Positions 17,110 through 24,721 of a stretch of 44,455 nt of DNA are shown one piece after another; positions within the stretch are counted from its first letter, which is position 1, and every line of letters begins with the position of its first letter. The notes under the pieces were generated by a model. It ran no database searches. It saw nothing but the letters and a program-made list of their open reading frames with translations, and was not told where the DNA came from. The DNA is from Paludibacter propionicigenes (GTDB taxonomy: Bacteria > Bacteroidota > Bacteroidia > Bacteroidales > JAIFNL01). The translations under genes were made by a program, and so were the position numbers. The DNA is taken from the NCBI GenBank assembly GCA_020721325.1, contig DYNA01000017.1, positions 1 to 44,455 on the forward strand, read 5' to 3'.

Positions 17110-17300
17110 TTTTGTTATTTTTTAGAAAATAGAATGTGTTTATTTTTTATAAAATATTGATTAAAAGTTATTTATAATATTTTTCTTTTGAATTTTTTTT
17201 ATTTTTTTTAGAAAATTTTAAAGAAAATATAATACGGAAACCAATTAATTTTAAACAACATTATCTTAAAGAAAATTTTTTTTAATAAAAAGAATATAAA

Positions 17301-18047
17301 ATGAAATTATTAGAAGGAAAAACTGCAATAATTACCGGCGCAGCTCGCGGAATAGGTAAAGAAATAGCTTTGGTTTATGCACAACATGGTGCTAATGTGG
17401 CTTTTACAGATATGGCACTGAACGAAGCAACCGAGTTGTTGGAAAAAGAATTATCGGATTTGGGCGTTAAAGTAAAAGCCTATAAATCGAATGCTGCAAA
17501 TTTTCAGGAAGCACAAGATTTGATTAAAGAAGTGGCTCAGGAATTTGGGCGAATTGATATTTTGGTAAATAATGCCGGAATTACTCGCGACACGCTTTTG
17601 ATGCGTATGACCGAAGAACAGTGGGATTTGGTGATAAGTGTCAATTTGAAATCGGTTTTTAATCTCACAAAAGCCGTGCAGTCGGTTATGTTGAAACAGC
17701 GTTCTGGGGCAATTATAAATATGAGTTCGGTGGTGGGAGTTACCGGAAATGCAGGACAAGCTAATTATTCTGCTTCAAAAGCCGGTATTTTGGGATTTAC
17801 CAAATCGGTTGCTAAAGAATTGGGTTCGAGAAACATACGATGCAATGCCATAGCTCCGGGTTTTATTGAAACCGATATGACTGCCCAATTGAGCGAAGAA
17901 GTTAGAATCGAATGGGCAAAAGCTATTCCTTTGCGCCGTGGCGGTAAACCGCTTGATGTAGCGAATGCTGCGGTTTTCTTGGCTTCTGACCTTTCGGCTT
18001 ATGTTACTGGGCAAACCTTGAATGTTTGTGGTGGAATGGTTATGTAA
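17301..18047 (+). CDS. fabG: 3-oxoacyl-[acyl-carrier-protein] reductase
   Basis: A 248-residue short-chain dehydrogenase. TGAARGIG (12-19) is the NADP-binding glycine motif, LVNNAGITRD the NNAG motif, INMSSVVG supplies the catalytic Ser, and YSASKAG the Tyr/Lys pair; GFIETDMT and the YVTGQTLNVCGGMVM end are typical of FabG. It reduces 3-oxoacyl-ACP in fatty-acid elongation using NADPH. It stands alone between two terminators. Other SDR functions cannot be strictly excluded, but the ending and the NAGITRD motif favour FabG. Confidence 0.93.
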   Translation: MKLLEGKTAIITGAARGIGKEIALVYAQHGANVAFTDMALNEATELLEKELSDLGVKVKAYKSNAANFQEAQDLIKEVAQEFGRIDILVNNAGITRDTLLMRMTEEQWDLVISVNLKSVFNLTKAVQSVMLKQRSGAIINMSSVVGVTGNAGQANYSASKAGILGFTKSVAKELGSRNIRCNAIAPGFIETDMTAQLSEEVRIEWAKAIPLRRGGKPLDVANAAVFLASDLSAYVTGQTLNVCGGMVM

Positions 18048-18266
18048 TATTTTTGAAATTTTCAGTTCCTTTTTTTTAATTTGGTAGCTTAGAAAGAATG
18101 GTCATTTTTTTTAAAAAAATAGCTAAATTTAGATTTTTTTTTAATATTCTAACAAAAAATATTTTATCAATGCAATCCATTGTAATTAGAATTTTTCAAA
18201 AATAATTTTATTTTTCTATTTTTTTGAATTGTAATTCTTTTTCAATTTAGGCTATCAAAAAAGAAG

Positions 18267-18305
18267 AAAGCCAAAAGAAAATGGTTTCTTTTGGCTTTTT
18301 TTATT
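18267..18305. terminator. Bidirectional terminator between fabG and the 18307 gene
   Basis: AAAGCCAAAAGAAA, loop ATGG, TTTCTTTTGGCTTT and more T residues between two convergent genes. The rest of 18048-18306 holds nothing recognisable. Confidence 0.75.
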
Positions 18306-18306
18306 T

Positions 18307-18918
18307 TTATAAATTGAGAAGTCTTCTGAAACCTTCAGGAACTTCAAAAGATTCTTTGGGTATTTTTTGCCTTTTTATTTCTACTGCTTCGTACTGAATT
18401 GGAAAATTGCTTCTTTCAATAAATTGGAGCATAATAAAATCAATTCCCGAATAAGGTGTACTGATATTTATTTTTTCAAATTTAAGTTTTTCGGCATAAA
18501 AACCGTACAAAGTATCCTCCTCTGTAGTTAGTTTTACGAACTTGCATTTTTCTCCATTAATGGTTTTGGAGCTATCTAAGAACTGAATTTTATAGTCGTG
18601 AATTTCTCTATTTTCCTTTTTTTTATTGGGAGTATAATCTCTTATGTATTTTTTTTCGGTAGATAAATCAATCAAAATCTGAGACTTACCTTGTTCTAAA
18701 TCGGTTATTACCGTTGTTTTTCCAAGCTTGGAGATGCTTTCTCTTTTGATAAAATTTTTTGAGATATAAACATTTAGCTCGGTCGGGAGAAGTTTTAAGG
18801 ACGATTCATCTACTTCTTTACCGTAGGTTATTTTGTATGTAATAATGCCTGTAAATTTTTTTTGAGTCATTCCCATTAGTGAGATGAATATTAGGATAAG
18901 GAGGATATAACTACGCAT
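18307..18918 (-). CDS. Exported protein of the GLPGLI/DUF4412 type
   Basis: A 203-residue protein with a signal peptide (MRSYILLILIFISLMGMTQ). The body begins KKFTGIITYKITYG and alternates beta strands with phrases such as KYIRDYTPNKKK, INGEKCKFVKLT and FEVPEGFRRLL, the pattern of small Bacteroidota periplasmic or outer-membrane lipid-binding-like proteins grouped as GLPGLI or DUF4412. There is no lipobox. The function of these families is unknown. A minus-strand TATATTTG at 18970-18963 may be its -7 element. Assignment to a specific family is tentative. Confidence 0.8.
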   Translation of the reverse strand: MRSYILLILIFISLMGMTQKKFTGIITYKITYGKEVDESSLKLLPTELNVYISKNFIKRESISKLGKTTVITDLEQGKSQILIDLSTEKKYIRDYTPNKKKENREIHDYKIQFLDSSKTINGEKCKFVKLTTEEDTLYGFYAEKLKFEKINISTPYSGIDFIMLQFIERSNFPIQYEAVEIKRQKIPKESFEVPEGFRRLLNL

Positions 18919-19006
18919 ATTTTTTTTATAAATAAATATTAAGTTGAATTTTTTTTTGAATGCAAATATAGATTCTATTTTTTTGAAAGTAATTTTTTCT
19001 TTTTTT

Positions 19007-19180
19007 TTAAAAATAAAAAAAAGAAAAATAAATATAAGCTACTAAAAACAAAATGGCTAAAAAAAGTAAAAAATTTAAGTTTTTCACTGCATTTCGTTCT
19101 TTGATGTAAATGTTATCTTCGCCGCGCGAGGTTCTTAATTTTTCGCGTCTTTGTAAATAATTTTTTTCGTTCTCTTTCAT
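19007..19180 (-). CDS. Small single-pass membrane protein (57 residues)
   Basis: Found by direct translation. The frame starts at ATG 19180-19178, runs 57 codons and stops at TAA 19009-19007. The first 34 residues are charged and hydrophilic (MKENEKNYLQRREKLRTSRG, then EDNIYIKERNAVKN), followed by one strongly hydrophobic stretch (LNFLLFLAILFLVAYIYFSFFYF) to the end. The charged half, with ordinary codon composition in otherwise T-rich DNA, argues that it is real. It begins 30 bp after the TPR gene stop on the same strand and is probably cotranscribed. I recognise no family; it resembles a short inner-membrane subunit or assembly factor. Confidence 0.6.
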   Translation of the reverse strand: MKENEKNYLQRREKLRTSRGEDNIYIKERNAVKNLNFLLFLAILFLVAYIYFSFFYF

Positions 19181-19210
19181 TTTTTTATTTTTTAGTTTAT
19201 TGTTTGATTA

Positions 19211-20161
19211 TTATTGTTTTAATACTTTTATTCTTTCTATGGAATAGTCGTAATAGGTGTCGAATGTTTTGGTTGATGTGGTAAATAAGTCATAATATTT
19301 TATAGCAAATTCTGCATTATTCAAATTATCGTAGCAAATGGCAATGTTGTAATACATGTAGCTGTCGGTATTGTCAATGTCTATGGCAGCTTGGTAGTCG
19401 TTGATGGCATCGCTGTATTTTTGGAGGTAGTAGAGAGAAAAGGCTCTGAATTTGAAGCACGAATAGCGGTCTGCTTCAGGTAAATTAAGGCATTTGGTAT
19501 AAAAGTCGATGGTTTTTGTATAGTTTTTTTTGTTGAATAAAAGATTTGCAATTTCATAATGCAGATTGTAATCGCTTGGTTTTAAGTAAGCTGCATATTC
19601 TTTATCTTTTAAGGCATTTGCAGTGTCGTTTAAAATTAGAAAAATTTTGCCTCGTTCTAAAAAAGCTTCAAAATTATTGGTTTCTCTTTCTATCACTTTG
19701 CTGTAGAAAAGTTTAGCGGTATCGAATTGAGCGATGGAGACGGCTATTTCGCCTAAGCCCATGTAAGCTCTGGTGTGAAAGGCGGAATCTAAATCTAATA
19801 ATTTTTTATAGTGTTTTCGAGCTAATTCGGTGTTAAACATTTGTTGGTATGTTTTAGCCAAAAGAAAGTTTACATCGGCGTTAAGACTGTCTTTTTCAGC
19901 CGCTTGCTTAAAATATTCTATGGCTACATAGTAATCATCTTTGGCAAAATATAGCTCGCCATCGCTTAGAAGCGATTCTAATGTGGCATCGGGATTGTAT
20001 TTGTATCCATAATCGTCTTCAAACCAGTCTGATATGTTGAAATCGAAGTTAAAAATAGAACTAAAATCGAATAATTTTTTATTCGTTTTGTCGTCTTTTG
20101 TATAGAAAGCCGTAATGTATGCCAATGATAATACTAATACTATTTGAAATAATTTTTTCAT
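19211..20161 (-). CDS. Exported TPR-repeat protein
   Basis: The frame extends to 20230, but the Met at 20161 (residue 24 of the long frame) starts a signal peptide (MKKLFQIVLVLSLAYITAFY), so a 316-residue product is preferred. About six tetratricopeptide repeats follow from residue 60 (YYVAIEYFKQAAEKDSLNAD, AFHTRAYMGLGEIA, NFEAFLERGKIFL, DYNLHYEIANLLF, YSDAINDYQAAIDIDN, YMYYNIAICYDNLNN). TPR arrays hold protein complexes; no enzymatic domain is seen. Its neighbours are the YgjV/GNAT gene upstream and the 57-residue membrane protein downstream. Partner unknown. Confidence 0.85.
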   Translation of the reverse strand: MKKLFQIVLVLSLAYITAFYTKDDKTNKKLFDFSSIFNFDFNISDWFEDDYGYKYNPDATLESLLSDGELYFAKDDYYVAIEYFKQAAEKDSLNADVNFLLAKTYQQMFNTELARKHYKKLLDLDSAFHTRAYMGLGEIAVSIAQFDTAKLFYSKVIERETNNFEAFLERGKIFLILNDTANALKDKEYAAYLKPSDYNLHYEIANLLFNKKNYTKTIDFYTKCLNLPEADRYSCFKFRAFSLYYLQKYSDAINDYQAAIDIDNTDSYMYYNIAICYDNLNNAEFAIKYYDLFTTSTKTFDTYYDYSIERIKVLKQ

Positions 20162-20246
20162 GTGAGTGGATTTATAAAAAATTATAAGTCTAAAACGTTC
20201 ACAATTTATAATTTTTTTTGGAAATAGCAAAATTTTTAATTGAAAG

Positions 20247-20858
20247 TTATAAATCTTTTTTCAACATCTGTTTGTTTTCGGTAAATTTGAACCCCATTTT
20301 TAGCAGATAATTTATATGAGTTTTGTTTTGCAGATTGCTAAGCAATGTTTTGTAACCTCTGTTTGTAAAATACTTTGCATTTTCTTTGTAAACATATTTT
20401 CCTACTTTAAAGTCGCGATATTCGGGAATTGTGTAATCTAAGCCTATTATTAATTCTTGTGGGTTGTATTCGCGGGCAAGTACAATGCCGGCTACCGACA
20501 TGTTTCGTAAAATAAAGAAACTCAGTTTATTTATATCTGGATTGTATTTAAAGTCGGGGAAAAATTTGGATATATCGTTTTTATAAAATTCCAAAAATTC
20601 TATTAAATATTTATTATCTGCTTTTATTTCGAGTACTTTAAAATATTCTTTTTTAGAGTACATTTTGCTTAAATAATAAACATCAATAGCCACGATAAAT
20701 CCATTGAGCAATCCCACCGGAATAGCTCCTATTAAAAAGCCATATATCGAAAATAGACTTGCACCTGCTAAATTTATCCAGCGAAGTTTCAAGAGCGAAC
20801 TCATGAGCATCGAAACTGCAATTACTATTGATGCTAAATAGCCTAACCATTCTATCAT
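20247..20858 (-). CDS. YgjV-like membrane domain fused to GNAT-like domain
   Basis: A 203-residue protein. Residues 1-70 carry three hydrophobic segments matching the short YgjV inner-membrane family (IEWLGYLASIVIAVSMLMSS, LRWINLAGASLFSIYGFLIG, PVGLLNGFIVAIDVYYL). Residues 75-203 look like an N-acetyltransferase fold: KLSFFILRNMSVAGIVLARE, then ELIIGLDYTIPEYRDFKVGK, and the ending INYLLKMGFKFTENKQMLKK, which is the usual GNAT C-terminal strand. The acyl-CoA P-loop is not obvious, so activity is uncertain. It lies 85 bp upstream of the TPR gene start. No partner or substrate is indicated. Confidence 0.7.
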   Translation of the reverse strand: MIEWLGYLASIVIAVSMLMSSLLKLRWINLAGASLFSIYGFLIGAIPVGLLNGFIVAIDVYYLSKMYSKKEYFKVLEIKADNKYLIEFLEFYKNDISKFFPDFKYNPDINKLSFFILRNMSVAGIVLAREYNPQELIIGLDYTIPEYRDFKVGKYVYKENAKYFTNRGYKTLLSNLQNKTHINYLLKMGFKFTENKQMLKKDL

Positions 20859-20959
20859 TTTGTATTATTTTTTATTAGATTTTTATTAAAAAAATATTTT
20901 TTAAATTTTTTTTTATAAATTTTTATATAGAAATTTTTTGAAAAAAAGTCTTTTTTTTA

Positions 20960-22228
20960 TTAAAATTTAAAGTTTTGCATTTCAGACCAAAGTTTTTCGG
21001 CTTCTTTTTTTGAAAATTCAAAAATTTCTTTCTCATCAACTGTTTGAATTTCAAAGTCTTTCACTATTAATTTTCCGTCAGAAATAACATGTTGAATGTC
21101 TTTACTCGAAAATCCGTAAAAGAAATGTCCTAAAAAATTTTGCTTTGTAACCGGAGTTGGGCTTTTATAATCTAAAACAATTAAATTATTGGTGCTATCA
21201 CCTTCAAAGTTGTTGATATTCAAATATTTGTGTACATTACGTAAGCGTTTGTATATGAGTTGTTGATTTATATTTTCAAAATTTTGACCTATAAAAAAAG
21301 CTGCTTGAGTGCTTTTAATCATATCGGAGTGCATTCCGTCTGTGCCTAAAAAAATCTGTTTTTCTAATTTTTGTCCATCGAAAAAACCAACTTTGTTGTT
21401 CAAATTGCTTTCAATGTTTTCAACTACCCATGCTTTGGATTTTGAAATTATTTTACGCTCATTATCAGATAAATGCAAGCAGTGAGCAAGTATGGTTTTG
21501 TTAAAATTAAGTACACCAAACGCCGATAGTCGTTCAATAACTCTTGTTTTATGTTTTCGAAGTGTGTAAGCTTGGTCGTACTTATCTTCGGCTACGTGTA
21601 TGTGTATGCCGGAATCGTATTGTTCGGCTAATTTTACCGCTTTTCTTAATGTTTGATTTCCTACGGTAAACGAGGCGTGCAAACCTATCAAGGCTTGTTT
21701 TTTTTCTAAATATGCTTGCGATTCTTCCAGTCCTAAATTAGTTATTTCAAGACCATCGCGGTCAGAAATTTCGTAGCACAAAAGATGCGAAACGCCTACT
21801 TTTTCAAAAGCTTCGGCAATGATTGAGAGCGAATCTTTAAGGGCAAAGGGCGAGGCATGATGGTCGATAACAAAAGTAACTCCGGCTTTAGCAGCAGCCA
21901 CAGCCGTAGCCAAAGCACTTGCTTTAATCATATTTTTATCGAGCGATTTGTCTAAATTCCACCATACGTATTTTAAAATTTGATAAAAGTTTTTAGGTAT
22001 TTTGGGCGGTGCGTCCATTCCGCGAGCCAAAGCCGAGTAGGCATGATGATGTCCACAGGCAAAAGATTGAGTTACTATTTTTCCCGAAACATCTAATACA
22101 GTTGCATTTTTTGGTATTTCGTTTACAAACAAAATATCTTTATTTTTACCTTTTTGAATGGCAATATGTGTGTTTCTGATTTCAAAAGTTTCAGAATCGA
22201 TGTAAGTTGCATTTTTTAAAAAAAACAT
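20960..22228 (-). CDS. ssnA: SsnA-type amidohydrolase, selenium-metabolism linked
   Basis: A 422-residue amidohydrolase. Metal ligands are present: CGHHHAYSALARGM (HxH), HIHVAED, LAHCLHLS and GTDGMHSDM (Asp). SsnA identity rests on several blocks shared with the E. coli protein: YVWWNLDKSLDKN, VTFVIDHHASPFAL, HIHVAEDKYDQAY, NNKVGFFDG and YKSPTPVTKQNFLGHFFYG. SsnA is a putative deaminase or hydrolase of N-heterocycles encoded with selenium-dependent molybdenum hydroxylases; its substrate is not settled. It is encoded alone here, but belongs to the same functional set as ygeW, ygeY and NifS-SelD 8-17 kb away. A minus-strand TATTTTTG at 22271-22264 may be its -7 element. Confidence 0.87.
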   Translation of the reverse strand: MFFLKNATYIDSETFEIRNTHIAIQKGKNKDILFVNEIPKNATVLDVSGKIVTQSFACGHHHAYSALARGMDAPPKIPKNFYQILKYVWWNLDKSLDKNMIKASALATAVAAAKAGVTFVIDHHASPFALKDSLSIIAEAFEKVGVSHLLCYEISDRDGLEITNLGLEESQAYLEKKQALIGLHASFTVGNQTLRKAVKLAEQYDSGIHIHVAEDKYDQAYTLRKHKTRVIERLSAFGVLNFNKTILAHCLHLSDNERKIISKSKAWVVENIESNLNNKVGFFDGQKLEKQIFLGTDGMHSDMIKSTQAAFFIGQNFENINQQLIYKRLRNVHKYLNINNFEGDSTNNLIVLDYKSPTPVTKQNFLGHFFYGFSSKDIQHVISDGKLIVKDFEIQTVDEKEIFEFSKKEAEKLWSEMQNFKF

Positions 22229-22529
22229 GTTTTTGTTTTTTAGATTTTATTTTTTTTAAGTTACAAAAATAATAAATTCTTGAAAAAAATGTTTTTTTTG
22301 AAATGTAAAAAATACTTTTTTTATTTTTAAAAAAATCTAAATATCTGATTTTTAGCTATTAAAAAGTAAATTATTCTGGTTTAAATTTTCAAATAAAATT
22401 TTTTTTAAAAAAAATATTTAATTTTTTTACGTTAATTTTTTTTTTTGTATATTTGTTTCGATAAAAAAGGATAATTTTATAATGATTTGATAGTAAATTT
22501 ATATAATTTTGGAACGGGTGGATAGATTT
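22229..22529. other. Divergent promoter region of ssnA and the SpoIIE gene
   Basis: Very AT-rich. It contains a minus-strand -7-like TATTTTTG (22271-22264) for ssnA and a plus-strand TATATTTG (22448-22455) for the phosphatase. No gene is seen. Confidence 0.45.
22448..22455 (+). promoter_or_regulatory. Likely -7 element of the TPR/SpoIIE gene
   Basis: TATATTTG fits TANNTTTG, 75 bp before the chosen ATG; the -33 region is a T-run. Confidence 0.45.
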
Positions 22530-24443
22530 ATGAGGTATTTTTTTCTTATCTGTTTTCTTTTCTATTTTAAAATTTTAGAAGCTCAAACTCCTGATATTGA
22601 TAAATATAGAATAGAGGCGAATAAGTATTTAGAGCTTAAAAATAACAATAAAGTAGCGTTTTATTTGAATAAAATTGCATTTACTTATTGGGACTCTAAT
22701 AATAAAGATTCGGCTGTATTTTATTTTTTGCAAGGAGCAAAGTATAATGAATTGGTTAATAATAAAGTAGGCGTAAAATCGGCTTATAGCAATATAGCAA
22801 TGATTTATGCCGATGCAGGCAATTTGAATATGGCGGTGGATTTTGCAAAAAAAAGTTTGGTTATCCGAAGGCAAATCGGTAAAAAAGTTGATATTAGCTC
22901 TGGTTTAATAGACATTGCTACCTATTTGGAAAGCCAAAAAAAATATTCCGAATCCAATTCATTTTTAGACGAAGCCATTGAATTGGCTGCCGAGTTGAAC
23001 GATTTGAGTCTTTTGAGAAATTGTTTTGGGCTTTATGCCAGCAATTACAAGGCTTTGGGGCAGATGGAAAAATCGCAAGAGGCTTTTAATAAATATGCTG
23101 CGCTCAATAAAAAAATTCAAGATGACGACTATTCGAATAAAGAAAGACAAAATCAACAACGGCTTAAAACAACTCTTTCTAAAGCCGATTCTCTTATAGA
23201 AGCCAAGCAAAGAGAGCTTTTGCAAAAGACTGACTTGCTTTCAAGTACAAAAGATTCTTTGTCTTTGGCAGAAAAAGAAAGCAAGAAAAAATCGGAAGAA
23301 ATTGAAACTTTAACAAAAGACCAGATTTTGACCGATGCTATTTTAAAAAAGAAAGAAGCAGAATTGGCAAAATCGGCTATTATTAGAAATTTTACCATTG
23401 TCGGCTTGTTTGTTGTTTTGGCATTTGTATCGTTCATTTTGTACAATATGAATAAGCTAAAAAAAGCTAAAAATGTTTTAGCCATTCAAAATGTTGCCAT
23501 AGCTGCGCGAAACAAAGAAATTCGCGAACAAAAAAACGATATTGAAAGAAAAAGTGCCGAATTGGAATTGGCTATTGAACAAATAAAACAGCAAACTATT
23601 AAAATTACCGACAGCATTAGTTATGCTCAACGCATTCAAAAGGCAATGCTTCGCAGCGAAGAAGCTTTGCAGGTTTATTTAAAAGAATCCTTCATTTTAC
23701 TTCGCCCGCGCGAAAAAGTAAGCGGCGATTTCTTTTGGTTTAAAGAAATAGGAAGTATGTCAAAAATTACCAAATTTCTGCTCGAATCCATTGGCGAAAA
23801 ACCTGAAGAAAACGATTTGAAAAACCGAAAACTCATTTTAGCCGCCATTGATTGTACCGGACACGGCGTTCCGGGAGCTTTCATGTCGCTCATTGGGTTT
23901 AATTTGCTCAACGAAATTACAAGTATGGGCGTTGCAAAAAGTGCCGCCAATATTTTAAATCATTTGCACGGAAGTGTTAGAAATGCCCTTCGACAAGACA
24001 CAACCGACAACCGTGACGGTATGGATGTGGCTCTATGTGTGATAGATAAACAAAAAAGTATTGTCGATTTTTCGGGTGCAAAAAACCCACTGGTTTATAT
24101 TCAAAATGGTGAATTGATTGAAATTAAAGGCGATAAAAATCCCGTTGGGGGATTGCAGCGCGAGGAAGAACGTAAGTTTACTTCTCACAAAATAACTGTT
24201 GACAAACCCACTACTTTTTATATTTTTTCTGACGGATACGTTGACCAATTTGGAGGTGAAAAAAACAGAAAATTTATGAAAAAGAATTTTTTTGAATTAT
24301 TATTGAAAATCTACGATTTGCCCATGCCACAGCAAAAAGAAATTCTTTTAAAAACGTATAAAGACTGGATGGGCGATAAAAACAGTCAAATCGATGATGT
24401 TTTAGTTATTGGTTTTAAGTTAGAACCCAATGGTTTTGCTTAA
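22530..24443 (+). CDS. TPR / transmembrane / SpoIIE-type PP2C phosphatase
   Basis: The frame opens at a TTG (22509), but ATG 22530 starts a signal peptide (MRYFFLICFLFYFKILEAQ), giving 637 residues. Order: periplasmic TPR repeats (about 30-200), a helical stretch, one transmembrane helix (about 280-305, ending SFILYNMNKLKK), a coiled coil (EIREQKNDIERKSAELELAI), then a SpoIIE/RsbU phosphatase domain: SYAQRIQKAML, LRPREKVSGDFFWF, AAIDCTGHGVPGAFMS, RDGMDVALCVID, FYIFSDGYVDQFGG and IDDVLVIG. The metal-binding Asp residues are present. Such proteins carry a periplasmic signal to a cytoplasmic Ser/Thr phosphatase, usually acting on an anti-sigma-factor antagonist; no such partner is in this window. 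Confidence 0.92.
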   Translation: MRYFFLICFLFYFKILEAQTPDIDKYRIEANKYLELKNNNKVAFYLNKIAFTYWDSNNKDSAVFYFLQGAKYNELVNNKVGVKSAYSNIAMIYADAGNLNMAVDFAKKSLVIRRQIGKKVDISSGLIDIATYLESQKKYSESNSFLDEAIELAAELNDLSLLRNCFGLYASNYKALGQMEKSQEAFNKYAALNKKIQDDDYSNKERQNQQRLKTTLSKADSLIEAKQRELLQKTDLLSSTKDSLSLAEKESKKKSEEIETLTKDQILTDAILKKKEAELAKSAIIRNFTIVGLFVVLAFVSFILYNMNKLKKAKNVLAIQNVAIAARNKEIREQKNDIERKSAELELAIEQIKQQTIKITDSISYAQRIQKAMLRSEEALQVYLKESFILLRPREKVSGDFFWFKEIGSMSKITKFLLESIGEKPEENDLKNRKLILAAIDCTGHGVPGAFMSLIGFNLLNEITSMGVAKSAANILNHLHGSVRNALRQDTTDNRDGMDVALCVIDKQKSIVDFSGAKNPLVYIQNGELIEIKGDKNPVGGLQREEERKFTSHKITVDKPTTFYIFSDGYVDQFGGEKNRKFMKKNFFELLLKIYDLPMPQQKEILLKTYKDWMGDKNSQIDDVLVIGFKLEPNGFA

Positions 24444-24685
24444 AAAAAAAATTCAAAATATAATATTTCTTGATTTCTGCAACTATAAATTTTAAAAAAG
24501 CAGTAAAATAAAGCCATTTTTGAGAAATTCTGATAACAAATCTGAAACATCATTTTCTTGTTGTTAAAAAATAAAATAAACTCGAAAAAGACCGAAATTA
24601 GTTATTTTTTATAAAATAGTTATCAAAATTTTACTCTCTAAAAAAATAATATGGTTAATTGTTTTTATTTTTGCTAATATATTTT

Positions 24686-24693
24686 TACTTTTG
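24686..24693 (+). promoter_or_regulatory. Likely -7 element of the secreted repeat protein gene
   Basis: TACTTTTG followed by C fits TANNTTTG, 28 bp before the ATG. A TTTG lies only 12 nt upstream of it, too close for a standard -33 element. Confidence 0.45.
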
Positions 24694-24721
24694 CAAAAAA
24701 ATGAAATAAAAAATTCTATTT

